Made by a program: the position numbers and the translations under genes. Of a DNA stretch of 64,000 nucleotides, positions 27,408-36,251 are shown one piece after another (positions within the stretch are counted from its first letter, which is position 1; each line of letters starts with the position of its first letter). This DNA is from Leucobacter sp. OLIS6. Its GTDB lineage: Bacteria > Actinomycetota > Actinomycetes > Actinomycetales > Microbacteriaceae. The notes beneath the pieces are model-generated. The model had not been told where the DNA came from, ran no database searches, and saw only the letters and a list, made by a program, of their open reading frames with translations. The stretch covers positions 496,001 through 560,000 of the forward strand of contig NZ_MRAV01000014.1 of assembly GCF_002752355.1 (NCBI RefSeq). The letters run 5' to 3'.

Positions 27408-29870
27408 GTGATCGGCCCCGTGAGCGACACGACCCCAGCAGACGCGGCATCCGGCGTCGAACGGATCGAGGACATCGACATCTCGAACGAGATGGAGGCC
27501 TCGTTCCTCGAGTACGCCTACTCGGTGATCTACTCGCGCGCGCTCCCCGACGCACGCGACGGCATGAAGCCCGTGCAGCGCCGCATTCTTTTCATGATGA
27601 CCGACATGGGGCTCCGCCCCGAGAAGGGCCACGTCAAGTCGGCTCGCGTGGTCGGCGAGGTCATGGGCAAGCTGCACCCCCACGGCGATTCCTCCATCTA
27701 CGACGCGCTCGTGCGCATGGCGCAGAACTTCGCGATGCGCCTGCCGCTGGTGGACGGCCACGGCAACTTCGGCTCGCTCGACGACGGTCCGGCCGCCTCC
27801 CGGTACACGGAGGCCCGGCTCGCCGGCGCCGCCCTCGCCATGACCGAGTCGCTCGACGAGGACGTGGTCGACTTCGTCCCGAACTACGACAACCAGATCA
27901 TGCAACCGGAGGTCCTGCCCGCCGCGGTACCGAATCTGCTGGTCAACGGCGCGAGCGGCATCGCCGTCGGCATGGCGACGAACCTCGCCCCGCACAACCT
28001 CCTCGAGGTCGTCGAAGGCGCGAAGCACCTGCTGTTCAACCCGTCCGCGACCGTCGACGAGCTCATGGAGTTCGTACCGGGTCCCGACCTACCGGGCGGC
28101 GGTATCATCGTCGGTCTCGACGGGGTCAAGGACGCCTACCGCACGGGCCGCGGCGCGTTCCGCACCCGGGCGAAGGTCTCGGTGGAGCAGCTCACGGCTC
28201 GCCGCACCGGCCTCATCGTGACGGAGCTCCCCTACCTCGTCGGGCCCGAGCGCGTCATCGAGAAGATCAAGCAGGGCGTGGAGTCCAAGAAGCTCTCGGG
28301 AATCTCCGACGTGCAGGACTTCACCGACCGCAAGAACGGCCTGCGCCTCGTCATCACGCTCAAGACCGGGTTCTCCCCCGAGGCCGTACTCGAGCAGCTC
28401 TACCGCTACACGCCGCTCGAGGACTCGTTCAGCATCAACTCGGTCGCCCTCGTCGGCGGGCAGCCGCAGACCCTCGGGCTGCGCGAGATGCTGCGCGTGT
28501 TCCTCGACCACCGCGTCTCGGTCGTCAAGCGCCGCTCCGAGTTCCGTCTGCGCAAGCGGCGCGAGCGCCTCCACCTCGTCGAGGGTTTGCTCATCGCGAT
28601 CCTCGACATCGACGAGGTCATCCAGCTCATCCGCACCAGCGACGATGCCGAGACCGCACGCGGGCGCCTCATGCAGGTCTTCGATCTGTCCGAAGCGCAG
28701 GCGGAGTACATCCTCGAGCTGCGCCTGCGCCGCCTGACCAAGTTCTCGCGCGTCGAGCTCGAGGCCGAGCGCGACCAGCTCCAGTCCGAGATCGAGCAGC
28801 TGCTCGAGATCCTGAGCAGCCCCGAGCGCCTGCACGCCGTCGTGGCGAACGAGATGGACGCCGCGGCCGAAGCCTACGGCACCCCCCGTCGCACGGTCCT
28901 CACCGGAGCCGTCGCCCGGCCGACGCGAGCCGCAGCGGGCGCCGCGGCGCTCCAGGTCGCCGACACCCCCTGCACGGTCCTGCTCTCGGTCACCGGCCGC
29001 GCCCTGCGCGTCGACCGCGACCCCGAGGCCCTCGACACGGTGCGCAGCACGTCGCGCGCCACCAAGCACGGTGCGGTGCTCGTACGCGTCGATTCGACCG
29101 TGCGCGGCGAGCTCGGCGCGGTGCTCAGCGACGGCACGCTGCACCGGTTTACGCCGGTCGACCTGCCGCTCGTCCCCGCCGCCTCCGTCGCGTTCTCGGC
29201 CGGGGTCAAGCTGACGGACTACATCGGCGTCACCGACAAGAAGCTCCGCGTCGTCGGCGTCGTGCCGCTCGACACCGAGCTGCCCATCGGGCTCTTCACC
29301 GCGCAGGGCACCGTGAAGCGCGTCGTCCTCACCGAGCTTCCCGCCAAGCCCGATTTCGAGGTCATCGGGCTCAAGGCGGGCGACGAGCTCGTGTCGGCGT
29401 TCCCGGCCCCCGACGACTCCGAGTTCGCCGTCGTGGCATCCGACGCGCAGCTCCTGCGCTTCCCCGCCTCATCGGTGCGCCCGCAGGGCCGCCCGGCCGG
29501 CGGCATGGCCGGCATCCGCCTCGGCGCCGACGCCAAGGTCGTGTTCGCCGGCGCGGTCGAGCCCGGGGCCGATGCGCGGGTCGTCACGATCGCCGACAGC
29601 TCGCTGACCCTTCCGGGCACCGACGTGGGCACCGCCAAGATCTCCGAGTGGGCCGAATTCCCGGCGAAGGGACGCGGCACCGGCGGTGTCCGCGCACAGC
29701 GCTTCCTCAAGTGGGAGGACCAGATCGCCTGCGCCTGGGTCGGCACGGGCGAACCCCGGGCGCTGGCTGCCGACGGAGCAGCGCGCAAGCTGCCCGACGC
29801 CCTCGGCAAACGCGACGGATCAGGCCTCCCGCTCGACGGCGCGGCCGCGTTCGTCGGTACCGCCCCCTAG
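27408..29870 (+). CDS. parC: DNA topoisomerase IV subunit A (second type IIA topoisomerase A subunit)
   Basis: Breaks and rejoins both DNA strands together with the B subunit at 30960. It is 820 aa from GTG with GAAAGG upstream; a GTG at 27420 is an alternative. The winged-helix active-site Tyr is Y133 in [10 protein letters not shown]. The quinolone-determining stretch [15 protein letters not shown] keeps the Ser and Asp of sensitive enzymes. A coiled-coil tower ([19 protein letters not shown]) and a C-terminal beta-pinwheel follow. I see no full GyrA box, which favours a topoisomerase IV-like role over gyrase. Confidence 0.88.
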   Translation: MIGPVSDTTPADAASGVERIEDIDISNEMEASFLEYAYSVIYSRALPDARDGMKPVQRRILFMMTDMGLRPEKGHVKSARVVGEVMGKLHPHGDSSIYDALVRMAQNFAMRLPLVDGHGNFGSLDDGPAASRYTEARLAGAALAMTESLDEDVVDFVPNYDNQIMQPEVLPAAVPNLLVNGASGIAVGMATNLAPHNLLEVVEGAKHLLFNPSATVDELMEFVPGPDLPGGGIIVGLDGVKDAYRTGRGAFRTRAKVSVEQLTARRTGLIVTELPYLVGPERVIEKIKQGVESKKLSGISDVQDFTDRKNGLRLVITLKTGFSPEAVLEQLYRYTPLEDSFSINSVALVGGQPQTLGLREMLRVFLDHRVSVVKRRSEFRLRKRRERLHLVEGLLIAILDIDEVIQLIRTSDDAETARGRLMQVFDLSEAQAEYILELRLRRLTKFSRVELEAERDQLQSEIEQLLEILSSPERLHAVVANEMDAAAEAYGTPRRTVLTGAVARPTRAAAGAAALQVADTPCTVLLSVTGRALRVDRDPEALDTVRSTSRATKHGAVLVRVDSTVRGELGAVLSDGTLHRFTPVDLPLVPAASVAFSAGVKLTDYIGVTDKKLRVVGVVPLDTELPIGLFTAQGTVKRVVLTELPAKPDFEVIGLKAGDELVSAFPAPDDSEFAVVASDAQLLRFPASSVRPQGRPAGGMAGIRLGADAKVVFAGAVEPGADARVVTIADSSLTLPGTDVGTAKISEWAEFPAKGRGTGGVRAQRFLKWEDQIACAWVGTGEPRALAADGAARKLPDALGKRDGSGLPLDGAAAFVGTAP

Positions 29871-29877
29871 GCAGGCG

Positions 29878-30771
29878 TCAGGCAAGCCCGATCAGCGCGA
29901 TCCCGGCGACCACCACGCCGGCCGCGCCGATGCGCAGCACCGCGCGGTCCTGCTTGAACCGCCAGACGCTGTAGAGACTGACCAGGATCACGCTCACCTC
30001 CCGCATCGGGGCGATGAGCGCGATCGGTGCGATCTTCGTCGCGGTGAGCACGAGGATGTACGACAGCGGAGAGAGCACCCCGAACGCCAGCAGGCGGCCC
30101 CACTGGGTCCGGATCACCGAACCGAGGGACGGCCTCTCGCGTCGGCCGAGCAGCAGCATCACGCTGAAGCCGAGCACCTCGGTCACGGTGAAACCGACGA
30201 AGTAGGCGACGGCGGGCAGCCCGGCCCGGTTCATCGAGATCGCATCCCACACGGTGTAGCCCGCGATCGCCACACCCGTGAGCACGCCCCAGAAGATCTC
30301 GGGCGGGATCCCGCGCCGCCGAGTCGGGCCGCTGCGCAGCGCGGTTCGCGGACGGCCGATCATCCCGACCCCGATCACTCCGAGCACCACCACCAGCGCA
30401 CCGACGAGCGCGAGCGGGCCGGGACGCTCCCCCAGCACGAGCAGCGCGAAGACGCCCGTCAGCACGGGGCCGCTGCCTCGGGCGGTCGCGTACACGGTCG
30501 TCAGGTCCCCCGCCGCGTATCCGCGCTGCAGCGCGAGCATGTAGCCGATATGGAGCACCCCCGATACGGCTGCGCCGACGAGGAAGGCCCAGGGATCCGC
30601 GCCCTGCAGGCCGCCCGTGAACGGGATGACGAACGCCCAGAGACCGCTCGCGATGACCGCGCCCCACCAGAGGAACGGGAGGCCGGAGCCGCTGGATCCG
30701 TGCGAGACGATGTTCCAGGCGGCGTGGCACACGGCAGCCGAGAGGACGAGAGCGATGGCGAAAGCGGACAC
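29878..30771 (-). CDS. EamA/DMT-family transporter
   Basis: 297-aa inner-membrane transporter with about ten transmembrane helices in two EamA halves (about 1-130 and 150-297; for example FAIALVLSAAVCHAAWNIVS and PLALVGALVVVLGVIGVGMIG). DMT proteins export metabolites or drugs, and the substrate here is unknown. The GTG start was chosen because GGAGG lies 8 nt upstream. Directly ahead lies a ykkC-class riboswitch whose downstream sequence can pair with the region around that ribosome binding site, so the gene is probably ligand-regulated. It sits between parC and parE, which are often neighbours in related genomes. Confidence 0.87.
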   Translation of the reverse strand: MSAFAIALVLSAAVCHAAWNIVSHGSSGSGLPFLWWGAVIASGLWAFVIPFTGGLQGADPWAFLVGAAVSGVLHIGYMLALQRGYAAGDLTTVYATARGSGPVLTGVFALLVLGERPGPLALVGALVVVLGVIGVGMIGRPRTALRSGPTRRRGIPPEIFWGVLTGVAIAGYTVWDAISMNRAGLPAVAYFVGFTVTEVLGFSVMLLLGRRERPSLGSVIRTQWGRLLAFGVLSPLSYILVLTATKIAPIALIAPMREVSVILVSLYSVWRFKQDRAVLRIGAAGVVVAGIALIGLA

Positions 30772-30773
30772 GT

Positions 30774-30817
30774 AGGAACCCTCCACCCGGCGCGCTGATG
30801 CGTCGGGTTCGGTTCCT
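30774..30817 (-). promoter_or_regulatory. Possible expression platform sequestering the EamA ribosome binding site
   Basis: On the minus-strand RNA, AGGAACC (30817-30811) can pair with GGUUCCU (30780-30774). The latter lies between the GGAGG (30784-30780) and the GTG start. The same AGGAACC could instead pair with the aptamer's own GGUUCC (about 30903-30898). This suggests a translational switch, inferred from complementarity alone. Confidence 0.4.
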
Positions 30818-30913
30818 CCAGGCTTTTGTCCGTTCAGATGACGCCGGGATGCGGATCCCGGCGTGGCACCGCTCGGACCAGGCAGGCGCATGGCCCCGGA
30901 ACCCTAGGTGCTA
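30812..30913 (-). ncRNA. ykkC-class riboswitch (guanidine-I or related ykkC subtype) in the EamA leader
   Basis: On the minus strand the leader contains the ykkC consensus blocks in order. CUAGGGUUCCG is at 30907-30897, CUGGUCCGAG at 30881-30872, and GGACAAAAGCCUGGAGG ends the aptamer from 30831. Between the second and third blocks is a perfect 10-bp hairpin (30841-30850 with 30855-30864), the variable P2-type stem. ykkC RNAs sense guanidine (subtype 1) or ppGpp, PRPP or nucleoside diphosphates (subtype 2). I cannot tell which from the sequence by eye. The aptamer starts about 140 nt upstream of the EamA transporter start. Confidence 0.8.
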
Positions 30914-30959
30914 TCGGGTTCAGCCTAGCAGCGGGCTCGCGTCCGGGCCCGCCCCCGGA

Positions 30960-33053
30960 TCAGGCGTCGATGCGCTCGCGATCGAGGTCGTCGGCGTTCT
31001 CGACGAGGAACTCCTTGCGCGGTGCGACGTCGTTGCCCATGAGCAGCTCGAACACCTGCGCCGCGGAGTGCGCGTCCTCGACGCGCACGCGCCGCAGCGT
31101 GCGGTGCGCGCGGTCCATGGTCGTCTCCGCCAGCTGATCCGCGTCCATCTCGCCCAGACCCTTGTAGCGCTGGATCGGCTCCTGGTACTTCTTGCCTCGA
31201 CGGCGAAGATCGGAGAGCAGGGTCTGCAGCTCCTTCTCGCTGTAGGTGTAGATCACGTCGTTCGGCTTGCGCCCGGCGTTCTGCACCACGACGCGGTGCA
31301 GCGGCGGCACGGCGGCGTAGACGCGCCCGGCTTCGAGCATCGGACGCATGTAACGGAAGAAGAGCGTGAGCAGCAGGGTGCGGATGTGCGCGCCGTCGAC
31401 GTCGGCGTCGCTCATGAGGATCACCTTGCCGTACCGCGCGGAGTCGATATCGAAGTCGCGACCGGAGCCGGCCCCGATGACCTTGATGATCGAGCCGCAC
31501 TCCACGTTGTTGAGCATCTCGGCCACCGAGGCCTTCTGCACGTTGAGGATCTTGCCGCGGATGGGCAGCAGCGCCTGGTACTCGCTGTCGCGGGCCGGGC
31601 GCGCGGTGCCCAGCGCGCTGTCGCCCTCCACGATGAAGAGCTCGGTGTCGGCGACGTCGCGGGAGCGGCAATCGATGAGCTTGGCCGGGAGCGAGGAGCT
31701 CTCGAGCGTGGACTTGCGTCGCGCGGTGTCCCGCTGGGCCCGCAGCGAGATGCGGGACTTCATCTCGGAGACCATCTTCTCGAGCAGGGTGGCGGTCTCG
31801 GCCTTGTCCTGCCTGCGCGTGGATGCGAAACGTTCTTCCAGGCCCTTGGTCATGGCGCGCGTGACGATCTGGCGCACGGCCGCCGTGCCGAGCACCTCCT
31901 TGGTCTGCCCTTCGAACTGGGGCTCGGGCACCCGGACCGTCACCACGGCGGTGAGGCCGGTGAGGATGTCGTCCTTCTCCGGTTTGTCGGACCCGGCCTT
32001 GAGCTTGCGGGCGTTCTGCTCGATCTGCTTGCGGAAGAAGCGCACGAGGCCCTGCTCGAACCCGGACAGGTGCGTACCGCCCTTGGGGGTCGAGATGATG
32101 TTCACGAAGGTCTGGATCTCGGTGTCGTAGCCCGTTCCCCAGCGCAGCGCGACGTCGACGTCGCAGGTGCGCTCCACCTCGCGCGAGACCAGCGCACCGC
32201 TCGCCTCGTCCATGACCGGCACCGTCTCGGTGAACGTACCGGAGTCCGTGACCCGCCAGGTCTCGGTCAGCGCCGCATCGACCGCCAGGAAGTCGACGAA
32301 CTCGGAGATGCCGCCGTCGTAGGCGAAGCGGTGCACCTGCGGCGCACCCGATTCGTCGAGGCCCTCGGGGCGCTCGTCGCGGATCTCGATGCCGAGTCCC
32401 GGGACCAGGAACGCGGTCTGCCGGGCCCGTGCCACGAGCGCGTCGGACTCGAAGCGCGCTTCCTTCAGGAAGATCTGCGGATCGGCCCAGTAGCGCACTC
32501 GGGTGCCGGTCACGCCCTTCTTCACCTTGCCGACGACGCGCAGCTCGGAGGCATCTTCGAACGGGGTGAACGGGCTCGTCGGGCTGTCGCCGTCGAAGAC
32601 GCCGGGCTCACCGTGGCGGAAGGACATCGCCCAGGTCTTGCCGTCGCGGTCGACCTCGACGTCGAGGCGGGAGGACAGCGCATTGACGACGGAGGCGCCG
32701 ACGCCGTGCAGGCCGCCGGAGCTCGCGTAGCCGCCGCCGCCGAACTTTCCACCGGCGTGCAGCTTGGTGTAGACCAGCTCGACGCCGGTGAGCCCGCTGC
32801 GGGGCTCGACGTCGACGGGGACGCCGCGGCCGCGGTCGTTCACCGTCACGCTGCCGTCGGCGTGCAGCACGACCTCGATCTCGGAGCCGTGACCGGCGAG
32901 AGCCTCGTCGACGGAGTTGTCGATGATCTCCCAGAGGCAGTGCATGAGCCCGCGCGAATCGGTCGTGCCGATGTACATGCCCGGCCGTTTGCGAACGGCC
33001 TCGAGCCCTTCGAGCACGGTGAGATGGCGGGCGGAATAGCTCGACTCGGCCAC
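30960..33053 (-). CDS. parE: DNA topoisomerase IV subunit B (second type IIA topoisomerase B subunit)
   Basis: 697 aa, partner of the A subunit at 27408. The GHKL ATPase domain shows EIIDNSVDEALAGHG, DRGRGVPVD and GGLHGVGASVVNALS. The transducer segment carries GGTHLSGFEQG. The TOPRIM domain has FIVEGDSALGTA and LMSDADVDGAHIRTLLL, and the C-terminal block ends IQRYKGLGEMDADQL. It lacks the long insert seen in proteobacterial GyrB, as expected for actinobacterial enzymes. It lies near the primary sigma gene, a conserved actinobacterial neighbourhood. Upstream, 223 bp separate it from the divergent DUF7455 gene. Confidence 0.9.
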   Translation of the reverse strand: MAESSYSARHLTVLEGLEAVRKRPGMYIGTTDSRGLMHCLWEIIDNSVDEALAGHGSEIEVVLHADGSVTVNDRGRGVPVDVEPRSGLTGVELVYTKLHAGGKFGGGGYASSGGLHGVGASVVNALSSRLDVEVDRDGKTWAMSFRHGEPGVFDGDSPTSPFTPFEDASELRVVGKVKKGVTGTRVRYWADPQIFLKEARFESDALVARARQTAFLVPGLGIEIRDERPEGLDESGAPQVHRFAYDGGISEFVDFLAVDAALTETWRVTDSGTFTETVPVMDEASGALVSREVERTCDVDVALRWGTGYDTEIQTFVNIISTPKGGTHLSGFEQGLVRFFRKQIEQNARKLKAGSDKPEKDDILTGLTAVVTVRVPEPQFEGQTKEVLGTAAVRQIVTRAMTKGLEERFASTRRQDKAETATLLEKMVSEMKSRISLRAQRDTARRKSTLESSSLPAKLIDCRSRDVADTELFIVEGDSALGTARPARDSEYQALLPIRGKILNVQKASVAEMLNNVECGSIIKVIGAGSGRDFDIDSARYGKVILMSDADVDGAHIRTLLLTLFFRYMRPMLEAGRVYAAVPPLHRVVVQNAGRKPNDVIYTYSEKELQTLLSDLRRRGKKYQEPIQRYKGLGEMDADQLAETTMDRAHRTLRRVRVEDAHSAAQVFELLMGNDVAPRKEFLVENADDLDRERIDA

Positions 33054-33276
33054 GGTTGCGGCACCTCTTTCTCTGGGGACGGATCTACTGTAGGCGAGAC
33101 CTCCGACACCGGGGCGCCGATCCCCCGGCGCGTGCCGAAAACGAGCCGTTGAACGGCTGCTGAACGCCGCAGCGGCCCCCGTAAGCTACGCGGTCAGCGA
33201 AACGGTCGCCGAATCGGGCCGATTCCCGGGGTTCGCGTGCTTTGATGGGAGCACCAAACACGTACGGGAGGTAGCC
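33054..33276. other. Divergent promoter region of parE and the DUF7455 gene
   Basis: No gene seen. It contains an imperfect inverted repeat around gccgttgaacggc (about 33146-33158) and presumably both promoters. Confidence 0.4.
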
Positions 33277-33498
33277 ATGACGACACTCGAGCAGGATCGC
33301 ACCGAGGCCCAGGCCCGGGCGGATCGTCCCCTCGACGCGCTCGACCGCTGCGACAGCTGCGGCGCCCAGGCGTACGTGCGCGCGATGCTGAACGGCAGCG
33401 AGCTGCTGTTCTGCGCGCATCACGCCCGCAAGCACGAGGAGAAGCTCCGCCCGATCGCCGAGGTCTGGCACGACGAGACCGCGCGCCTGAACGCGTAG
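33277..33498 (+). CDS. Small DUF7455-type zinc-binding protein
   Basis: 73-aa actinobacterial protein usually found between the primary sigma factor and a topoisomerase subunit gene, as here. It has a treble-clef-like metal site, CDSCGAQAYV (C25, C28) and FCAHHARKH (C46, H48/H49). The rest is charged. GGGAGGT lies 5-6 nt before the ATG. The function is unknown; the metal site and location suggest a link to transcription or DNA metabolism, which is inference. Confidence 0.85.
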   Translation: MTTLEQDRTEAQARADRPLDALDRCDSCGAQAYVRAMLNGSELLFCAHHARKHEEKLRPIAEVWHDETARLNA

Positions 33499-33542
33499 CG
33501 GTTCGCACGGACCGCCATCCGCGAGGATCGGCGGGACAACGG

Positions 33543-33570
33543 AAAAGCCCCGGCCGGAGCCGGGGCTTTT
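33543..33570. terminator. Bidirectional terminator between DUF7455 and the sigma factor gene
   Basis: Perfect 12-bp arms aaaagccccggc / gccggggctttt with a 4-nt loop and T runs on both strands. It serves the convergent genes on either side. Confidence 0.9.
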
Positions 33571-33585
33571 CTCGTGTCTGGCTGC

Positions 33586-34893
33586 CTACTCGAGGTAGTC
33601 GCGCAGCTGCTGCGACCGCGAGGGGTGGCGCAGCTTCGCCATGGTCTTCGACTCGATCTGACGGATGCGCTCGCGCGTCACGCCGAAGGTGTCGCCGATC
33701 TGGTCGAGGGTCTTCGGCATGCCGTCGCCCAGGCCGAAGCGCATGCGGATCACCCCGGCTTCGCGCTCCGAGAGCGAATCGAGCAGCTGCTCGAGCTGCT
33801 GCTGCAGCATCGTGAAGCCGACCGCGTCGGCCGGAACGACCGCCTCGGTGTCCTCGATGAGGTCGCCGAACTCGCTGTCGCCGTCCTCGCCGAGCGGGGT
33901 GTGCAGCGAGATGGGCTCGCGACCGTACTTCTGCACCTCGACGACCTTCTCGGGGGTCATGTCGAGCTCGCGGCTCAGCTCCTCGGGAGTGGGCTCGCGG
34001 CCCAGATCCTGCAGCATCTGGCGCTGCACGCGGGCGAGCTTGTTGATGACCTCGACCATGTGCACCGGGATGCGGATGGTGCGCGCCTGGTCGGCCATGG
34101 CTCGCGTGATCGCCTGACGGATCCACCAGGTGGCGTAGGTCGAGAACTTGAAGCCCTTGGTGTAATCGAACTTCTCGACCGCGCGGATCAGGCCGAGGTT
34201 GCCCTCCTGGATCAGATCCAGGAACTGCATGCCGCGACCGGTGTAGCGCTTCGCGAGCGAGACGACGAGACGGAGGTTGGCGCCGAGCAGGTGGCTCTTC
34301 GCGCGCTGACCGTCGCGTGCCACCCACTTCAGCTCGCGCTCGAGCTTCTTGGGCAGGCCCTTCTCGGTCGCCAGCTTCTCTTCGGCGAACAGGCCCGCCT
34401 CGATGCGCATCGCGAGCTCGACCTCTTCGGCCGCGTTCAGCAGTGCGACCTTGCCGATCTGCTTCAGGTAGTCCTTGACCGGATCGGCGGTGGCGCCGGG
34501 GATCGCGGTGGTGACCGTCGGCACGTCCTCCTCGTCGGAGTCCTTGATCCGGATCGCGCCGGTCGGCAGCTGCACGGCCGGGACGACCGGGATCGCCGCG
34601 GTGTCGGTGGAGACGACCTCGTCGGTATCGGGGGCGAGAGCGGCCTCCGCGACGGGATCCGGCTCCTTCGGGGCGCGCTTGCGCGTCGCCGGCTTCTTCG
34701 CTGCGGGCTTCTTCGCAGCAGCGGTCTTGGCAGCGGCCGTCGACTTCTCGGCGGGAGCCTTCGTCGCGGCGGCCTTCTTGGTCGCGCTCGTCTTCGTGGT
34801 CGCGGCCTTCTTGGCAGCGCTCTTCGGCGCTTCCGTCTCGGTCGCGTCCTCAGCCGAAGTAGCACGAGTCTTGGTGGTGGGTGCAGTGGCCAC
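33586..34893 (-). CDS. sigA: Primary RNA polymerase sigma factor (SigA/HrdB/RpoD type)
   Basis: 435 aa from GTG with AGAGAGGCGG upstream. Housekeeping sigma-70 that directs RNA polymerase to -10/-35 promoters. The N-terminal 120 residues are a Lys/Ala/Thr/Pro-rich low-complexity tail. Region 1.2 starts at [16 protein letters not shown]. Region 2 contains [39 protein letters not shown] and [17 protein letters not shown]. Regions 3 and 4 follow, ending with the -35-binding helix [20 protein letters not shown]. These are the unmodified group-1 signatures. A candidate promoter lies at about 34950-34980. Confidence 0.96.
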   Translation of the reverse strand: MATAPTTKTRATSAEDATETEAPKSAAKKAATTKTSATKKAAATKAPAEKSTAAAKTAAAKKPAAKKPATRKRAPKEPDPVAEAALAPDTDEVVSTDTAAIPVVPAVQLPTGAIRIKDSDEEDVPTVTTAIPGATADPVKDYLKQIGKVALLNAAEEVELAMRIEAGLFAEEKLATEKGLPKKLERELKWVARDGQRAKSHLLGANLRLVVSLAKRYTGRGMQFLDLIQEGNLGLIRAVEKFDYTKGFKFSTYATWWIRQAITRAMADQARTIRIPVHMVEVINKLARVQRQMLQDLGREPTPEELSRELDMTPEKVVEVQKYGREPISLHTPLGEDGDSEFGDLIEDTEAVVPADAVGFTMLQQQLEQLLDSLSEREAGVIRMRFGLGDGMPKTLDQIGDTFGVTRERIRQIESKTMAKLRHPSRSQQLRDYLE

Positions 34894-35119
34894 GCAGCCG
34901 CCTCTCTGTGTCGAGATCCTCCGTGTGCGAGTCGTGCGTTCTTCGCAAAACATGCACACAGCGTGAAAACCCATGTCAAGCCCGGCGTATTCCCGCGCAC
35001 GCGCGAGAGCCGGATTGAATGGGCTGTGCTGCAATTATTGCACGCGCGAGAGCACGTTCCTGACCATTCCGCTCGAGTTCAGCGCCCAGCGAAATCGTGC
35101 CGCGGTGCCGGGCTCCGTC
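34894..35119. promoter_or_regulatory. Upstream region of sigA with candidate promoter
   Basis: On the minus strand a perfect -35 TTGACA (34979-34974) is followed 17-18 bp later by TGTGCATGTT, a plausible extended -10 although the hexamer is poor. Further upstream is the palindrome TGCAATTATTGCA (35030-35042), unusually AT-rich for this genome. No gene is seen in the interval. Confidence 0.5.
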
Positions 35120-36076
35120 CTAGACGAGGCCGGGACCTCCCGGAGCGCCTCCGCCCGCGGTGCCACCGGCGCCGGGATCCCGCTGCTCGCGCAGGAACCG
35201 CTCCAGCTCGCTCGCGAGCTGGTCCGCGGTCGGGAGGGATCCGTCCTCGCTCACGAGCGGCGAGCGGGTGGTCTGATCCTCCATGTACTCGTCGTAGCGC
35301 ACCTCGAGGTTCCGCACCATCTCGGTCGATTCCTCGTTCTCGGCGATCTGCGTGTCGACCTGGACGTTGAACGCGCGGGCGGCCTCACGGACCTCATCCG
35401 TCGGCAGGATCAGTCCGCTGGCGGCCATGATCCCGTCGAGCGCGGCCAGCAGCACGTCGGGATTCTCGGTGTTCGCAAGGTAGTGCGGCACCAGGAAGGC
35501 GAATCCGACGACGTCCTCGCCGAGCGAGTGCAGTCGATATTCGAGCACGTGGCCGGCCGAAGCGGCGAGCTTCGTCGTCGGCTTCCACACGGATCGCGCC
35601 TCGATCAGGTCGTCCCGGCTGCCGCTCACGGTCGCCCGGATCGGGCGGGTGTGGGGCACGGGCATGGGGATCGCGTGCGTCCAGACCGTGGTGGAGACCT
35701 CGAACTCGTGCACCAGCAGGAGCACGGCGTCGATGAACTGCTCCCAGCGGAAGTCGGGCTCGTAGCCGCTGAGCAGCAGGAACGGGGCGCCGAGCTCGTC
35801 GTGCGCGAGCGCGAGCGACAGTTCTTCGGGCGCGTAGTCGACCAGGTGGTCCTCGACGAAGGTGATGACCGGCCGGCGCGCGCGATAGTCGAGCAGCATG
35901 TCCGCGTCGAAGCGCACGATCTCCTGCGGCTCGGTGCGCTCCCAGAGGTACTCCTCGAGCTGCGCGACCACGCCTCCCGCGTCGCTGATGCCGCGCAGGG
36001 CGACCAGGAGCGGAAGGCCCTTGGGAACGGTCGCGCGGCGCTCTGCGTACTCTGCGGAGAAGATCGAATCGGTCAC
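35120..36076 (-). CDS. PAC2 family protein
   Basis: 318 aa, related to eukaryotic proteasome-assembly chaperone 2 and common in proteasome-bearing and other actinobacteria. The conserved core runs LVALRGISDAGGVVAQLEEYLWE, VEDHLVDYAPEELSLALAHDELG, PFLLLSGYEPDFRWEQFIDAVLLLV and VPHYLANTENPDVLLAAL. The C-terminal 40 residues are Gly/Pro-rich. The molecular function in bacteria is not settled. It is divergent from lpd with 175 bp between starts. Confidence 0.9.
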   Translation of the reverse strand: MTDSIFSAEYAERRATVPKGLPLLVALRGISDAGGVVAQLEEYLWERTEPQEIVRFDADMLLDYRARRPVITFVEDHLVDYAPEELSLALAHDELGAPFLLLSGYEPDFRWEQFIDAVLLLVHEFEVSTTVWTHAIPMPVPHTRPIRATVSGSRDDLIEARSVWKPTTKLAASAGHVLEYRLHSLGEDVVGFAFLVPHYLANTENPDVLLAALDGIMAASGLILPTDEVREAARAFNVQVDTQIAENEESTEMVRNLEVRYDEYMEDQTTRSPLVSEDGSLPTADQLASELERFLREQRDPGAGGTAGGGAPGGPGLV

Positions 36077-36251
36077 GCCTCCATCCTACGGAGCGGGGCT
36101 CCGCGACGGGCGGGCCGAGCGCATGCCGAGAGCGAACGTCCCCGGCCGTCACCGAATGGCCTGGTGGGCACAGAGGAGTAGTAGGCTGGGAAGCCGTGGA
36201 CCGATCACGCGTCGGCCCGCTCTTTCGAATGCGACCCGAGGGAGATCCCAC

